From Oscillospiraceae bacterium (GTDB lineage Bacteria; Bacillota; Clostridia; Oscillospirales; Acutalibacteraceae), in NCBI GenBank assembly GCA_902787025.1, contig CADAER010000002.1, forward strand, positions 1 to 64,000: a stretch of 64,000 bases of DNA. Direction: 5' to 3'. The stretch's first letter is position 1. Each line of letters begins with the position of its first letter. The position numbers and the translations under genes were made by a program. This document shows positions 43,473-50,680 of the stretch, one piece after another. Below the pieces are notes generated by a model. That model had not been told where the DNA came from, made no database searches, and saw nothing but the letters and a program-made list of their open reading frames with translations.

Positions 43473-44408
43473 TTACTCAAGGTCGAGTCCTGTTTCGCGG
43501 TCGCAGCCCAGAAGAATGTTCAGGCACTCAACCGCCGCGCCCGAGGCGCCTTTGCCCAGGTTGTCATATCTGGCGATAAGAAGTATCCTCTCGTCGTTGC
43601 CTTCAACGAAAATTTCCATATTATCCCTGAATGACAGCGCGTTCGAACAGATAAATCCCTCTTCGCCGATTTCCTCTTTGTAACGGACAAGCCCGTCGTT
43701 ATATTTGTTTTTATATACCTCTTTAATGTCTTCCGCCGTTTTGCCCTCGCATAATTCTTTCGCGAAAACGGGAACGGTCACGCACATTCCGCTATAAAAG
43801 TCGGCTACTATCGGGCAGAAAACGGGAGCGTTCTCAATTCCGCTTACCGCGACCATCTCTTTCAAATGTTTGTGCTGCTGCGTGAGCCCATATTGACGCG
43901 GAGATGAAAGAGCGGCTTCTCGGTTTTCGTCCTCATACTGCGCTATCATCTTTTTGCCGCCGCCGCTGTAACCCGTGATTGAGTGACAGGTCAGCAGCGC
44001 GCTCTTCGGAATGATTCCCGCCTCAATAAGCGGATGAACCAGAGCGATGAATCCGCTCGCGTGACAACCGGGAACCGCTATTCTTTTGCCGTTCTTTATT
44101 CTGTCCAAAAACTCATCGCCGAGTTCGGGAAAGCCGTATGCCCAGCCGGGAGCGGTCCTGTGCGCCGTCGAGGTGTCGAGCAGCTTCACATCGGGGTTCT
44201 CAACGAGCGAAACAGCCTCAACCGCCGCCGCGTCGGGCAGGCAGAGGAAAGCCGCGTCGCAGTTGTTGAGCGCCTGCTTTCTCGCTTCTGTGTCTTTCCT
44301 GAGTTCTTCAGGCAGGGTTACAAGCTCGATGTCGCTTCTCGCCGAGAGCCTCTCAACTATGCGAAGTCCCGTCGTGCCCGCCGAACCGTCTATAAAAACT
44401 TTTGACAA
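43473..44408 (-). CDS. argC: N-acetyl-gamma-glutamyl-phosphate reductase, type 2
   Basis: NADPH-dependent reduction of acetylglutamyl phosphate. The 311-residue length and FIDGSAGTTGLRIVERL start, the SIP-free VPGCHASGFIALVHPL active-site Cys region, SITGYSGGGKKMI and LTQQHKHLKEM identify the shorter type 2 form. The start is a TTG at 44408, with GGAG 10 bases upstream and no ATG available, so initiation may be weak. First gene of the arg operon. Confidence 0.92.
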   Translation of the reverse strand: MSKVFIDGSAGTTGLRIVERLSARSDIELVTLPEELRKDTEARKQALNNCDAAFLCLPDAAAVEAVSLVENPDVKLLDTSTAHRTAPGWAYGFPELGDEFLDRIKNGKRIAVPGCHASGFIALVHPLIEAGIIPKSALLTCHSITGYSGGGKKMIAQYEDENREAALSSPRQYGLTQQHKHLKEMVAVSGIENAPVFCPIVADFYSGMCVTVPVFAKELCEGKTAEDIKEVYKNKYNDGLVRYKEEIGEEGFICSNALSFRDNMEIFVEGNDERILLIARYDNLGKGASGAAVECLNILLGCDRETGLDLE

Positions 44409-44441
44409 GGTGATATCACTCCATTATATAAACTGTGCATA

Positions 44442-44480
44442 ATAATACAACCTTGCCCTCTAAAAGTCAATATATATTCA
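44442..44480 (-). promoter_or_regulatory. argC promoter with overlapping ARG box
   Basis: Minus-strand TTGACT (44470-44465), a 17-base spacer and TATTAT (44447-44442). TGAATATATATTGA (44480-44467) differs by one base from the TGAATwwwwATTCA ArgR site and overlaps the -35. A further TGAATAT half-site lies 11 bases upstream. Repression by ArgR is the natural reading. Confidence 0.72.
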
Positions 44481-44552
44481 CTCTATATTCATTAATTTCG
44501 GCGTTTTATGCAAAAACGCCCGCATTTTATGCAATCAAGTGTGAAAAATTAC

Positions 44553-44583
44553 ATATAATAAATATCCCTGCGGGTGCAGGGAT
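44553..44583 (-). terminator. Terminator of the polysaccharide deacetylase gene
   Basis: ATCCCTGC (44583-44576 on the minus strand) pairs with GCAGGGAT (44571-44564) and is followed by ATTTATTATAT. Confidence 0.68.
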
Positions 44584-44592
44584 AAATAACTG

Positions 44593-45606
44593 TTATTCAG
44601 CTTCTTTGAGATAATCCGCGTTCACCCAGCCCGTCGTGCCGCGGTAACTCGTCTTCGCCCAGCCGTTTTCACACGCTTCAACCGTGATTTCGGTGCCTTT
44701 CGCGAGCCTCAGCAGCACCTCCGCGTCGGGTTCCGGCTCCGCCCTGAGCGTGAGCGGGCTCTCTCTCGTGTTCACGATATATCTGCCGGGCTCAAGCTTT
44801 GTCATACGGTTTATCCTGAAATAAACCTGACCGGGCTGCAGCTCCTCGCCGTAGGCCTCCGCCAGATCGGAAACGGAGCAGATTCTGTAACCCATCCCCG
44901 CGAGTTCGGGAATAACAATCTCCATAGTCTCCGCGGTGAAATCATAAATGTCGTGCATAAGAACAATGGCGCCGGGGTTCCCGTCAACCTGGTCGATAAT
45001 GTAATCCGCCAGATTTCTCGCCGCCTGCGCGTTGCCCGCGCTGCCCTTCTTGCGCCAGTCGTTCGTGTCAACGCACCAATGGATAATCGCGTAGTCGAGC
45101 TTGCCTTTGAGGTTTGAGAACGCTCCTCCGGGCGGCCGCATGAGCGTAGGCCTTATGCCCGTCGCCTTTTCTATGGCGTCGCTCGTCGTCTCAAGCTCCT
45201 GACGGACCGTATCCATTGAAAGATTGTTGAGACTTGTCTTGTGATTCTGCGTGTGGTTGCCTATCTCGCAGCCGAGAGTGACAGCCCTTCTCATAACGGA
45301 CGCGTTGTTTTCGTTAATATTTCTGCCGATTACGAAAAACGTCGCCGTGAAGCCGTATTTCTCAAGCTGGTCGAGTATTCTGTTCGTGGTGGTCGTGCCG
45401 GGACCGTCGTCAAAGGTGAACGCCACCATTTTGTCAAGCTGTTCCTGCGTGTATTTCGGTTTCGCGGGTTCGGTGAATTCCGCGACGGTGCTGATTTCCG
45501 CTTCCGTTTCCTTTTCGGTAATATCGCCGCCCTTGTTCACCGAGCAGCCTCCGAAAATCAGAAGAACCGCGAGCATAACGGCGATAACAGAGATTATCCT
45601 TTTCAT
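44593..45606 (-). CDS. Polysaccharide deacetylase lipoprotein with C-terminal SH3-like domain
   Basis: A 337-residue predicted lipoprotein (lipobox IFGGC). The central CE4 deacetylase domain has all five motifs: FTFDDGPG, GNHTQNH, RPPGGAF, VDTNDW and VLMHDIY. It probably removes acetyl groups from peptidoglycan or another amino sugar outside the cell. Residues about 270-335 form an SH3_3-like domain (VNTRESPLTLRAEPEPDAEV, then GWAKTSYRGTTGWV) that may bind the wall. It lies in its own unit between the arg promoter and a divergent permease gene. Confidence 0.9.
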   Translation of the reverse strand: MKRIISVIAVMLAVLLIFGGCSVNKGGDITEKETEAEISTVAEFTEPAKPKYTQEQLDKMVAFTFDDGPGTTTTNRILDQLEKYGFTATFFVIGRNINENNASVMRRAVTLGCEIGNHTQNHKTSLNNLSMDTVRQELETTSDAIEKATGIRPTLMRPPGGAFSNLKGKLDYAIIHWCVDTNDWRKKGSAGNAQAARNLADYIIDQVDGNPGAIVLMHDIYDFTAETMEIVIPELAGMGYRICSVSDLAEAYGEELQPGQVYFRINRMTKLEPGRYIVNTRESPLTLRAEPEPDAEVLLRLAKGTEITVEACENGWAKTSYRGTTGWVNADYLKEAE

Positions 45607-45701
45607 ACTGCCTCCGTAAATAGTGAAATAAACAGTTCAGTATTATAATATCACCTGCGGGTAAAAAGTCAATTATCAAAAGTATTACAAATATATATTC
45701 C

Positions 45702-45730
45702 TTGACACGGGCGGGTTTAAAGTATATTAT
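45702..45730 (+). promoter_or_regulatory. Promoter of the metal-permease-like gene
   Basis: TTGACA (45702-45707), a 17-base spacer and TATTAT (45725-45730), 35 bases before the start. The leader is too short for a riboswitch. Confidence 0.8.
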
Positions 45731-45764
45731 TATAGCCCGACTTAAAATGAAAGAGGCAGTCCTT

Positions 45765-46622
45765 ATGCTTGACGTTCTTCTTGACACGCTCAAAGACAAT
45801 GCCAAGTTAATAGTTTTTCTTTATGCGACATATCTCCTTATGGAGTTCATCGAGCATAAAACCTCCGAAAAGGCTGAGGAGACTATCCGTAAAGCGGGCG
45901 CCGTAGGCCCCCTCGCGGGCGGTCTGCTCGGCATAGTCCCCCAGTGCGGTTTTTCCGCCTCCGCGTCGGGCTTTTACGCGGGCAGGGTGATATCTCTCGG
46001 CACTCTCATCGCCGTGTTTTTATCCACCTCGGATGAAATGCTCCCCGTCTGCATTTCCGAACAGGCGGATATCAGAGTAATCGGCAAAATTTTGGCCTTC
46101 AAAGCCGTGTCGGGCATCGTGCTCGGCTTCGCGGTTGACGGAGTTATGCGTATTCTGAAAAAGGGCAAAAAGCCCGAGGCGATTCACTGCCTTTGTGAAA
46201 ACGACGACTGCCACTGCGAGGAGGAGAGCATCTTCCTTTCCGCCCTTCACCACACAATAAAAATAGCGGTTTTCATTCTGATAATTACCTTCGCGCTCAA
46301 CACCGCAATTTATTTCATCGGCGAAGACAGATTAAGCAGACTCTTTGTCGATATTCCCATAGTCAGCTGCGCTGTATCTGGCATCGTCGGACTAATTCCG
46401 AACTGCGCCGCGTCGGTAGTAATCACCGAGCTTTATCTTTCGGGAGTAATCAACACGGGCGCCATGCTCGCGGGTCTCCTTACAGGTTCGGGCATAGGTC
46501 TTCTCGTTCTCTTCCGCACAAACAAAAACATAAAGGAAAACATCGGCGTAGCCCTTCTTGTCTATATCCTCGGCGTCGCCGCCGGCAGCCTCGTCCAGCT
46601 CACCGGCATAACGCTGATGTGA
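45765..46622 (+). CDS. Putative metal/arsenic-efflux-type permease
   Basis: A 285-residue polytopic membrane protein of the family annotated as arsenic efflux or putative manganese transporter. Two homologous halves are visible: LLGIVPQCGFSASASGFYAGRVISLG (read as two blocks) with FLSTSDEMLP, and GLIPNCAASVVITELYLSG with LLTGSGIGLLVLFR. A cytoplasmic loop between the halves carries HCLCENDDCHCEEE, a Cys/His cluster that could bind metal. ATG 45765 is supported by AGAGG upstream. Substrate uncertain. Confidence 0.78.
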   Translation: MLDVLLDTLKDNAKLIVFLYATYLLMEFIEHKTSEKAEETIRKAGAVGPLAGGLLGIVPQCGFSASASGFYAGRVISLGTLIAVFLSTSDEMLPVCISEQADIRVIGKILAFKAVSGIVLGFAVDGVMRILKKGKKPEAIHCLCENDDCHCEEESIFLSALHHTIKIAVFILIITFALNTAIYFIGEDRLSRLFVDIPIVSCAVSGIVGLIPNCAASVVITELYLSGVINTGAMLAGLLTGSGIGLLVLFRTNKNIKENIGVALLVYILGVAAGSLVQLTGITLM

Positions 46623-46640
46623 AAAAATGTCGATATAAAC

Positions 46641-46665
46641 AAAACCGCCAAAAAGGCGGTTTTTT
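46641..46665 (+). terminator. Terminator of the permease gene
   Basis: AAAACCGCC and GGCGGTTTT around an AAAAA loop, then T. Confidence 0.88.
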
Positions 46666-46719
46666 CATTGAACGGATTATTATTTTCACCGATACATCCT
46701 GTTTCTCCCCAAAAAGCCG

Positions 46720-46794
46720 AATCTTTACTTTTTCAGCTTTTTTGCCCGAAAATCTTTACTTTTTGCTCCTCAGATGCTATAATAAGTAAAGATT
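46720..46794 (+). promoter_or_regulatory. HTH-Fic promoter with three operator repeats
   Basis: AATCTTTACTT occurs at 46720-46730 and 46751-46761, and its exact reverse complement AAGTAAAGATT at 46784-46794. The -35 TTTACT (46755-46760) is inside the second copy, the -10 TATAAT (46778-46783) abuts the third, and the spacer is 17. This is a likely autoregulatory operator set. Confidence 0.72.
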
Positions 46795-46806
46795 TGAGGT
46801 GAAATT

Positions 46807-47715
46807 ATGATTTCTTATGACGGTTTAAACAACAAGCTCAAGGAAAAATGTCTGACAAAAAGCTCGCTTTGCAACGAAATCGGAATATCCTCACGCACAA
46901 TTGCCAGAATGTCAAAAGGCGAAAAAATCTCCGACCGCGTGATGGAGAAAATAGCCGTGTATTTATCCTGCGCTCCGGAAGAACTTTACAGAGAAATATC
47001 CTCCAACGCACTTCTTCAGACGCTGCGTGATGAAAAGGCGATAAAACTCTCCGGCGGAATCTATCACGAACTGCAGGTGCGTATGACTTACAATTCGAAT
47101 CATATTGAAGGCAGCCGACTGAGTGAAGACCAGACGAGAATGATTTTTGAAACAAACACCGTCGATGTCGGCAAAGGAGTGCCGGTTGACGATATAATCG
47201 AAACCGCGAACCATTTCCGTGCTATTTATTATGTTATTGACACAGCCGAAAAACCTTTGAACGAAGTAATAATTAAGGAACTTCACCGCATCCTGAAACA
47301 AAGCACAAGGGATTCTGCTCTTGACTGGTTCGCTGTTGGCGATTACAAAAGGCGGGCAAACACCGTAGGCGGCAAAAAAACGGCAAGTCCCTCCGATGTT
47401 CACGCAAAAATGGAATTGCTGCTTTCGGATTATGAAAGCAAAAAAATTATAACTGTTGAAGATATAATTGAATTTCATTACAATTTTGAGAAGATACATC
47501 CCTTTCAGGACGGCAACGGCAGGGTCGGCAGACTGATTGCTTTAAAAGAATGTCTGCGGTTCAATATCGTTCCGTTTATAATTGAGGACTCCAAAAAAGT
47601 GTTTTATTACAGAGGGCTTTCCGAATGGGAAAACGAAAGAGGCTACCTCACCGATACCTGCCTTGACGGGCAGGATACCTTCATCTCAATTATGAAAATG
47701 TTTGACATTGCGTAA
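46807..47715 (+). CDS. HTH-Fic domain protein (AMPylase-like)
   Basis: A 302-residue protein. Residues about 1-60 are an XRE-like helix-turn-helix (SLCNEIGISSRTIARMSKGE). Residues 97-102 (SNHIEG) form the inhibitory (S/T)xxxE(G/N) motif placed before the Fic core, as in class II Fic proteins. The catalytic HPFQDGNGRVGR motif is complete, so it should transfer AMP or a related nucleotide to a protein target. The fused HTH and the operator repeats around its own promoter suggest self-control. There is no antitoxin gene next to it. GAGGTGAAATT precedes the ATG. Confidence 0.9.
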   Translation: MISYDGLNNKLKEKCLTKSSLCNEIGISSRTIARMSKGEKISDRVMEKIAVYLSCAPEELYREISSNALLQTLRDEKAIKLSGGIYHELQVRMTYNSNHIEGSRLSEDQTRMIFETNTVDVGKGVPVDDIIETANHFRAIYYVIDTAEKPLNEVIIKELHRILKQSTRDSALDWFAVGDYKRRANTVGGKKTASPSDVHAKMELLLSDYESKKIITVEDIIEFHYNFEKIHPFQDGNGRVGRLIALKECLRFNIVPFIIEDSKKVFYYRGLSEWENERGYLTDTCLDGQDTFISIMKMFDIA

Positions 47716-47788
47716 AACAAACCCTACCCGAATGGCAATTTCACATTGCGAAGCAACATTTCACCCACCCGTAAGGGTAGATTCAGCC

Positions 47789-47820
47789 AAAAAAAGCACT
47801 GCCTGAGCAGTGCTTTTTTT
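47789..47820. terminator. Terminator (AGCACTGC stem, second copy)
   Basis: AAAAAAAGCACTGC and GCAGTGCTTTTTTT around CTGA; near-identical to the one at 39638-39667. Confidence 0.88.
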
Positions 47821-47831
47821 CATAGCATATA

Positions 47832-48042
47832 CTCCGGGGAATCGAACCCTCGTCGTCGCTGACTTCATATCGCTCGCGTCCTCGTTTCCTTGGACTCTCA
47901 CTCATTCCGCCGCTCCTCCTTCTCCCCAAAAAGTCTTTTCGGACTTTTCGGGGACCCCTTTTTAAAGAGGTCAGTCCTGCCAATCCCCCATCTGAACCAA
48001 AGCAAAAAAGAAACAGCCCGCCCTGTCGGGCAGACTTATGTT
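47832..48042 (-). repeat. tRNA-linked tandem repeat, copy A
   Basis: A unit of about 205 bases in a tandem array of period about 221. On the minus strand it ends in a T-arm-like GAGGGTTCGATTCCCCGGAG. It shares with copy B the blocks at 47849-47915, CCCCAAAAAGTC..., and AAACAGCCCGCCCTGTCGGG. Reading frames across it are not gene-like. Confidence 0.75.
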
Positions 48043-48052
48043 ATGGTTGACA

Positions 48053-48258
48053 CTTCGGGGGATCGAACCCTCGTCGTCGCTGACTTCATATCGCTCGCGT
48101 CCTCGTTTCCTCGGACTCTCACTCATTCCGCCGCTCCTCCTCTCCCCAAAAAGCCGCGGACTTTTCGGGGTCCCCTTTTTAAAGAGGTCAGTCTTGCCAA
48201 TCCCCCATCTGAACCAAATCAAAAAGAAACAGCCCGCCCTGTCGGGCAGACTGTTTCT
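48053..48258 (-). repeat. tRNA-linked tandem repeat, copy B
   Basis: Second copy, 221 bases from copy A and 216 bases from the T-arm of the real tRNA, so the tRNA 3' half is in register with the array. Its T-arm-like end reads GAGGGTTCGATCCCCCGAAG on the minus strand. Confidence 0.75.
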
Positions 48259-48260
48259 TT
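48219..48260 (-). terminator. Terminator of tRNA-Ala
   Basis: On the minus strand AAAAGAAACAG...CTGTTTCTTTTT encloses an inner GCCCG/CGGGC stem directly after the tRNA CCA end. The same structure is partly kept in copy A. Confidence 0.8.
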
Positions 48261-48336
48261 TGGTGGAGCATAGGGGGATCGAACCCCTGACCTCCAGATT
48301 GCGAACCTGGCGCTCTCCCAGCTGAGCTAATACCCC
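48261..48336 (-). tRNA. tRNA-Ala (anticodon CGC)
   Basis: Full cloverleaf of 76 bases with encoded CCA. The acceptor stem GGGGTAT/ATGCTCC includes the G3-U70 pair that marks alanine. D-arm GCTC...GAGC. The anticodon stem CCAGG/TCTGG carries the loop TTCGCAA, giving anticodon CGC. The T-arm is AGGGG TTCGATC CCCCT and the discriminator is A. Confidence 0.95.
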
Positions 48337-48451
48337 GTGTGATAACAGGATAGATTATATAACCCATCCATTAAAAAGTCAAGAATTTTTTGCACACACC
48401 CTTCACCGCCTGCATCCGCCCGCCAACCCACCGCAGTTTATAAACAATCTC

Positions 48452-48476
48452 GTAGGGCACGGATATATCCGTGCCG
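48452..48476 (+). repeat. GTAG palindrome element
   Basis: GTAG followed by a perfect 20-base palindrome (48456-48475; arms GGCACGGATA and TATCCGTGCC). Confidence 0.75.
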
Positions 48477-48510
48477 AAACAAAAAATACAGTTTTAAGCA
48501 ACCCGCACCC

Positions 48511-48534
48511 GTAGAGAACGCGGTTCCGCGTTCC
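48511..48534 (+). repeat. GTAG palindrome element
   Basis: GTAG then GAACGCGG / CCGCGTTC with a TT centre. Same design as the other GTAG elements but different stem sequence. Confidence 0.65.
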
Positions 48535-48678
48535 GCATACAGACCCCGCCCGCAGGTTCCTTAACTCCTCACTTCTAATTTCTAATTCCTAACTCCCAAT
48601 CCCTACCTCCCACCCTCCTTTCCCGCCTGATTGTTTTTCTTTATCGGAATAATAAAGGTTACAAGCCTGTTACTTTGG

Positions 48679-48707
48679 TTGACATAAATTATGTGTTTTG
48701 TTAAAAT
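48679..48707 (+). promoter_or_regulatory. Promoter of the PASTA pseudokinase gene
   Basis: TTGACA (48679-48684), a 17-base spacer and TAAAAT (48702-48707), about 108 bases before the start codon. Confidence 0.78.
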
Positions 48708-48814
48708 GGCGCTGAATATAGATATTTTTTATCTATATAAAAATAATAAAAACATCACATCGGAACGGCGGTTTTCCGCCCGCCCGGTATTTAAGTTTTA
48801 AGGAGATTAACGCT

Positions 48815-50650
48815 ATGATCAGCACCGATAATCTGTGTATGAGCTGCATGCGGGAAATCGGCGACGCCCGCCAGTGTCCCTACTGCGGCTATCACGTTGA
48901 TTCGGCTCAGATTCCGCCTTACCTGCCGGTCAGAACAGTTATCGCCAACCGCTACCTTGTGGGCAAGCTCCTCGAATACAACGGCGAGGGCGCCACATAT
49001 ATCGGCTGGGATATCAGCGAAAAAAAGGCTGTCAATATCCGTGAATTTTTCCCGGATGCAATAGCGATAAGAACATCAACCGCCCTGACGCTCAAAGTGA
49101 AGTCGGGCAGCGAAGCCGTGTTTGCCGACTGCAACCAGAGCTTTCTCGAGCTGTGGACCAAGCTTTCGCGCCTCAAAGGGCTTTCCGCTCTTATCAATGT
49201 CACCGATGTCGTCGAGGATTACGGCACATCCTACGCGGTTTACGACCATGTCGAGGGCGTAACCCTGCGCGAGTATCTGCTTTCAAGCAAAACGGGCTAT
49301 GTCTCGTGGGAGAGAGCCCGCCAGCTGCTTATGCCGATTCTCTCAACGCTCGGCACCCTTCACTCGGCGGGTATCATTCACCGCGGCATCTCGCCCTCCA
49401 CCCTTATCATCGGCAGAGACGGCAAGGTGCGCATCACCGGATTCGGAATCTGGCAGTCCCGTTCGCAGAGAGGCGACCTTAACGCGCAGATTTTCCCCGG
49501 CTACGCGGCAATCGAGCAATACGGTTTCGAAGGCCAGCAGGGTCCCTGGACCGATATTTACGCTTTCGGCGCAGTGCTTTACCGCACGCTTATCGGCTCG
49601 GATCCGATTGACGCCACGGAACGTGTGACCAACGACAAGCTTATGGTTCCGGGCAAATTCGCCGAGCAGCTTCCCGCCTATGTTATAAATGGGCTTATCA
49701 ACGCCCTTCAGATTTTACCCGAAGACAGAACGAGAACCGTCGAGCAGCTCCGCGCGGAGCTTTCGGCATCTCCCGTCGCGGCAGCGAGTGAGAGCGTTTA
49801 CACCTCTCCCCGCAAGAGCCAGACCTCGCCCATCAACCTGCCCGTCATCAACACTCCTCCCGCGCGCGCGGAGGAAGACGACGATGACGACGAGGAAGAG
49901 GAAGACCTCGCCCGTCTCAGAGCGATTAAACGCAGCGAGCGCAAAACAATGCTCAAAACAACAGCGATTATTCTCGCCGTCGGCATTGTCGCGTTTGTTA
50001 TTCTCATATTCACCGTCTTCCGTGACGATTTCGGCATAACGCTCGGCTCGGGCAGAGTTCCCGACACAACGGCGGCGGCGGGCGACGGCACCGCAACGGT
50101 TCCCGACTTCCTCGGCAAAAACTACTTCGATGTCACCTCGAACCCCGTATTCACCTCGCTTTACGATTTCGAATCGCAGTATGAATACAGCGACGAGTTT
50201 GAGAAGAACTATATTATCCGTCAGAGCATCTCGGCAGGCACTCCCGTAAACAGCGGCACGACGATTGTTCTCACCGTCAGCAAGGGCAAGGAGCAGGTTG
50301 AACTGCCCGCGGATATCATCGGCTCCACCTACGATTATGTTTACAAACGCCTGGTCAACCTCGGCTTTGAGGTTGAGCGCAAGGATGCCAAGAGCGACGG
50401 CTACTACCACGCTCCCGACGAAGTCGTTTCGGCAAGCCCCGCGCCCGGCAAGAGCTACGACAAGGGTACGAAGATTGTCGTTATGGTTTACGCCGGCGAG
50501 GAAGAGCCCGAAACCGAAGAACCGACCTCAAGCTTCGATTACGACTACGATCCTCCTCTCGAAGACGCTCCTCCCATGGACGATCCGGGACTTGACTACA
50601 ACCCCGATGAAAACGGCGGCGACGAAGGCAGCGAAGACGTGATTTATTAA
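48815..50650 (+). CDS. Zinc-ribbon / pseudokinase / PASTA membrane protein
   Basis: A 611-residue protein. An N-terminal zinc ribbon uses Cys8, 11, 21 and 24. A protein-kinase fold covers about 44-320, but its catalytic residues are lost: the beta-3 Lys is Arg76 (VNIREFFP), HRD is HRG (189-191), and DFG is GFG (209-211). The structural PGYAAIEQYG and DIYAFG motifs remain. An acidic linker and a membrane segment (about 385-405) follow, then two extracellular PASTA domains (about 430-495 and 496-562) and an acidic tail. PASTA domains bind muropeptides or lipid II, so this is probably a non-catalytic wall sensor or scaffold. AAGGAGATTAACGCT precedes the ATG. Confidence 0.85.
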   Translation: MISTDNLCMSCMREIGDARQCPYCGYHVDSAQIPPYLPVRTVIANRYLVGKLLEYNGEGATYIGWDISEKKAVNIREFFPDAIAIRTSTALTLKVKSGSEAVFADCNQSFLELWTKLSRLKGLSALINVTDVVEDYGTSYAVYDHVEGVTLREYLLSSKTGYVSWERARQLLMPILSTLGTLHSAGIIHRGISPSTLIIGRDGKVRITGFGIWQSRSQRGDLNAQIFPGYAAIEQYGFEGQQGPWTDIYAFGAVLYRTLIGSDPIDATERVTNDKLMVPGKFAEQLPAYVINGLINALQILPEDRTRTVEQLRAELSASPVAAASESVYTSPRKSQTSPINLPVINTPPARAEEDDDDDEEEEDLARLRAIKRSERKTMLKTTAIILAVGIVAFVILIFTVFRDDFGITLGSGRVPDTTAAAGDGTATVPDFLGKNYFDVTSNPVFTSLYDFESQYEYSDEFEKNYIIRQSISAGTPVNSGTTIVLTVSKGKEQVELPADIIGSTYDYVYKRLVNLGFEVERKDAKSDGYYHAPDEVVSASPAPGKSYDKGTKIVVMVYAGEEEPETEEPTSSFDYDYDPPLEDAPPMDDPGLDYNPDENGGDEGSEDVIY

Positions 50651-50680
50651 TCTGTCAAATTTTACCGACGGGTGATTGCT

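Larger units (their letters stand above)
48337..48678. other. Non-coding spacer with repeats upstream of the PASTA gene
   Basis: No gene is seen. It holds two GTAG palindromes (listed separately) and, at about 48551-48612, CCTAAC/CCTAAT-like runs that are the reverse complement of the TTAGG-like runs after secA. Confidence 0.7.

Noticed and set aside
45607..45764. Manganese (yybP-ykoY) riboswitch before the permease
   Set aside because: The promoter leaves only about 30 bases of leader, too short for the aptamer.
47783..48222. Small repeated minus-strand ORFs in the tRNA-linked repeats
   Set aside because: The similarity is at DNA level across all frames, and no ribosome sites precede the ORFs.
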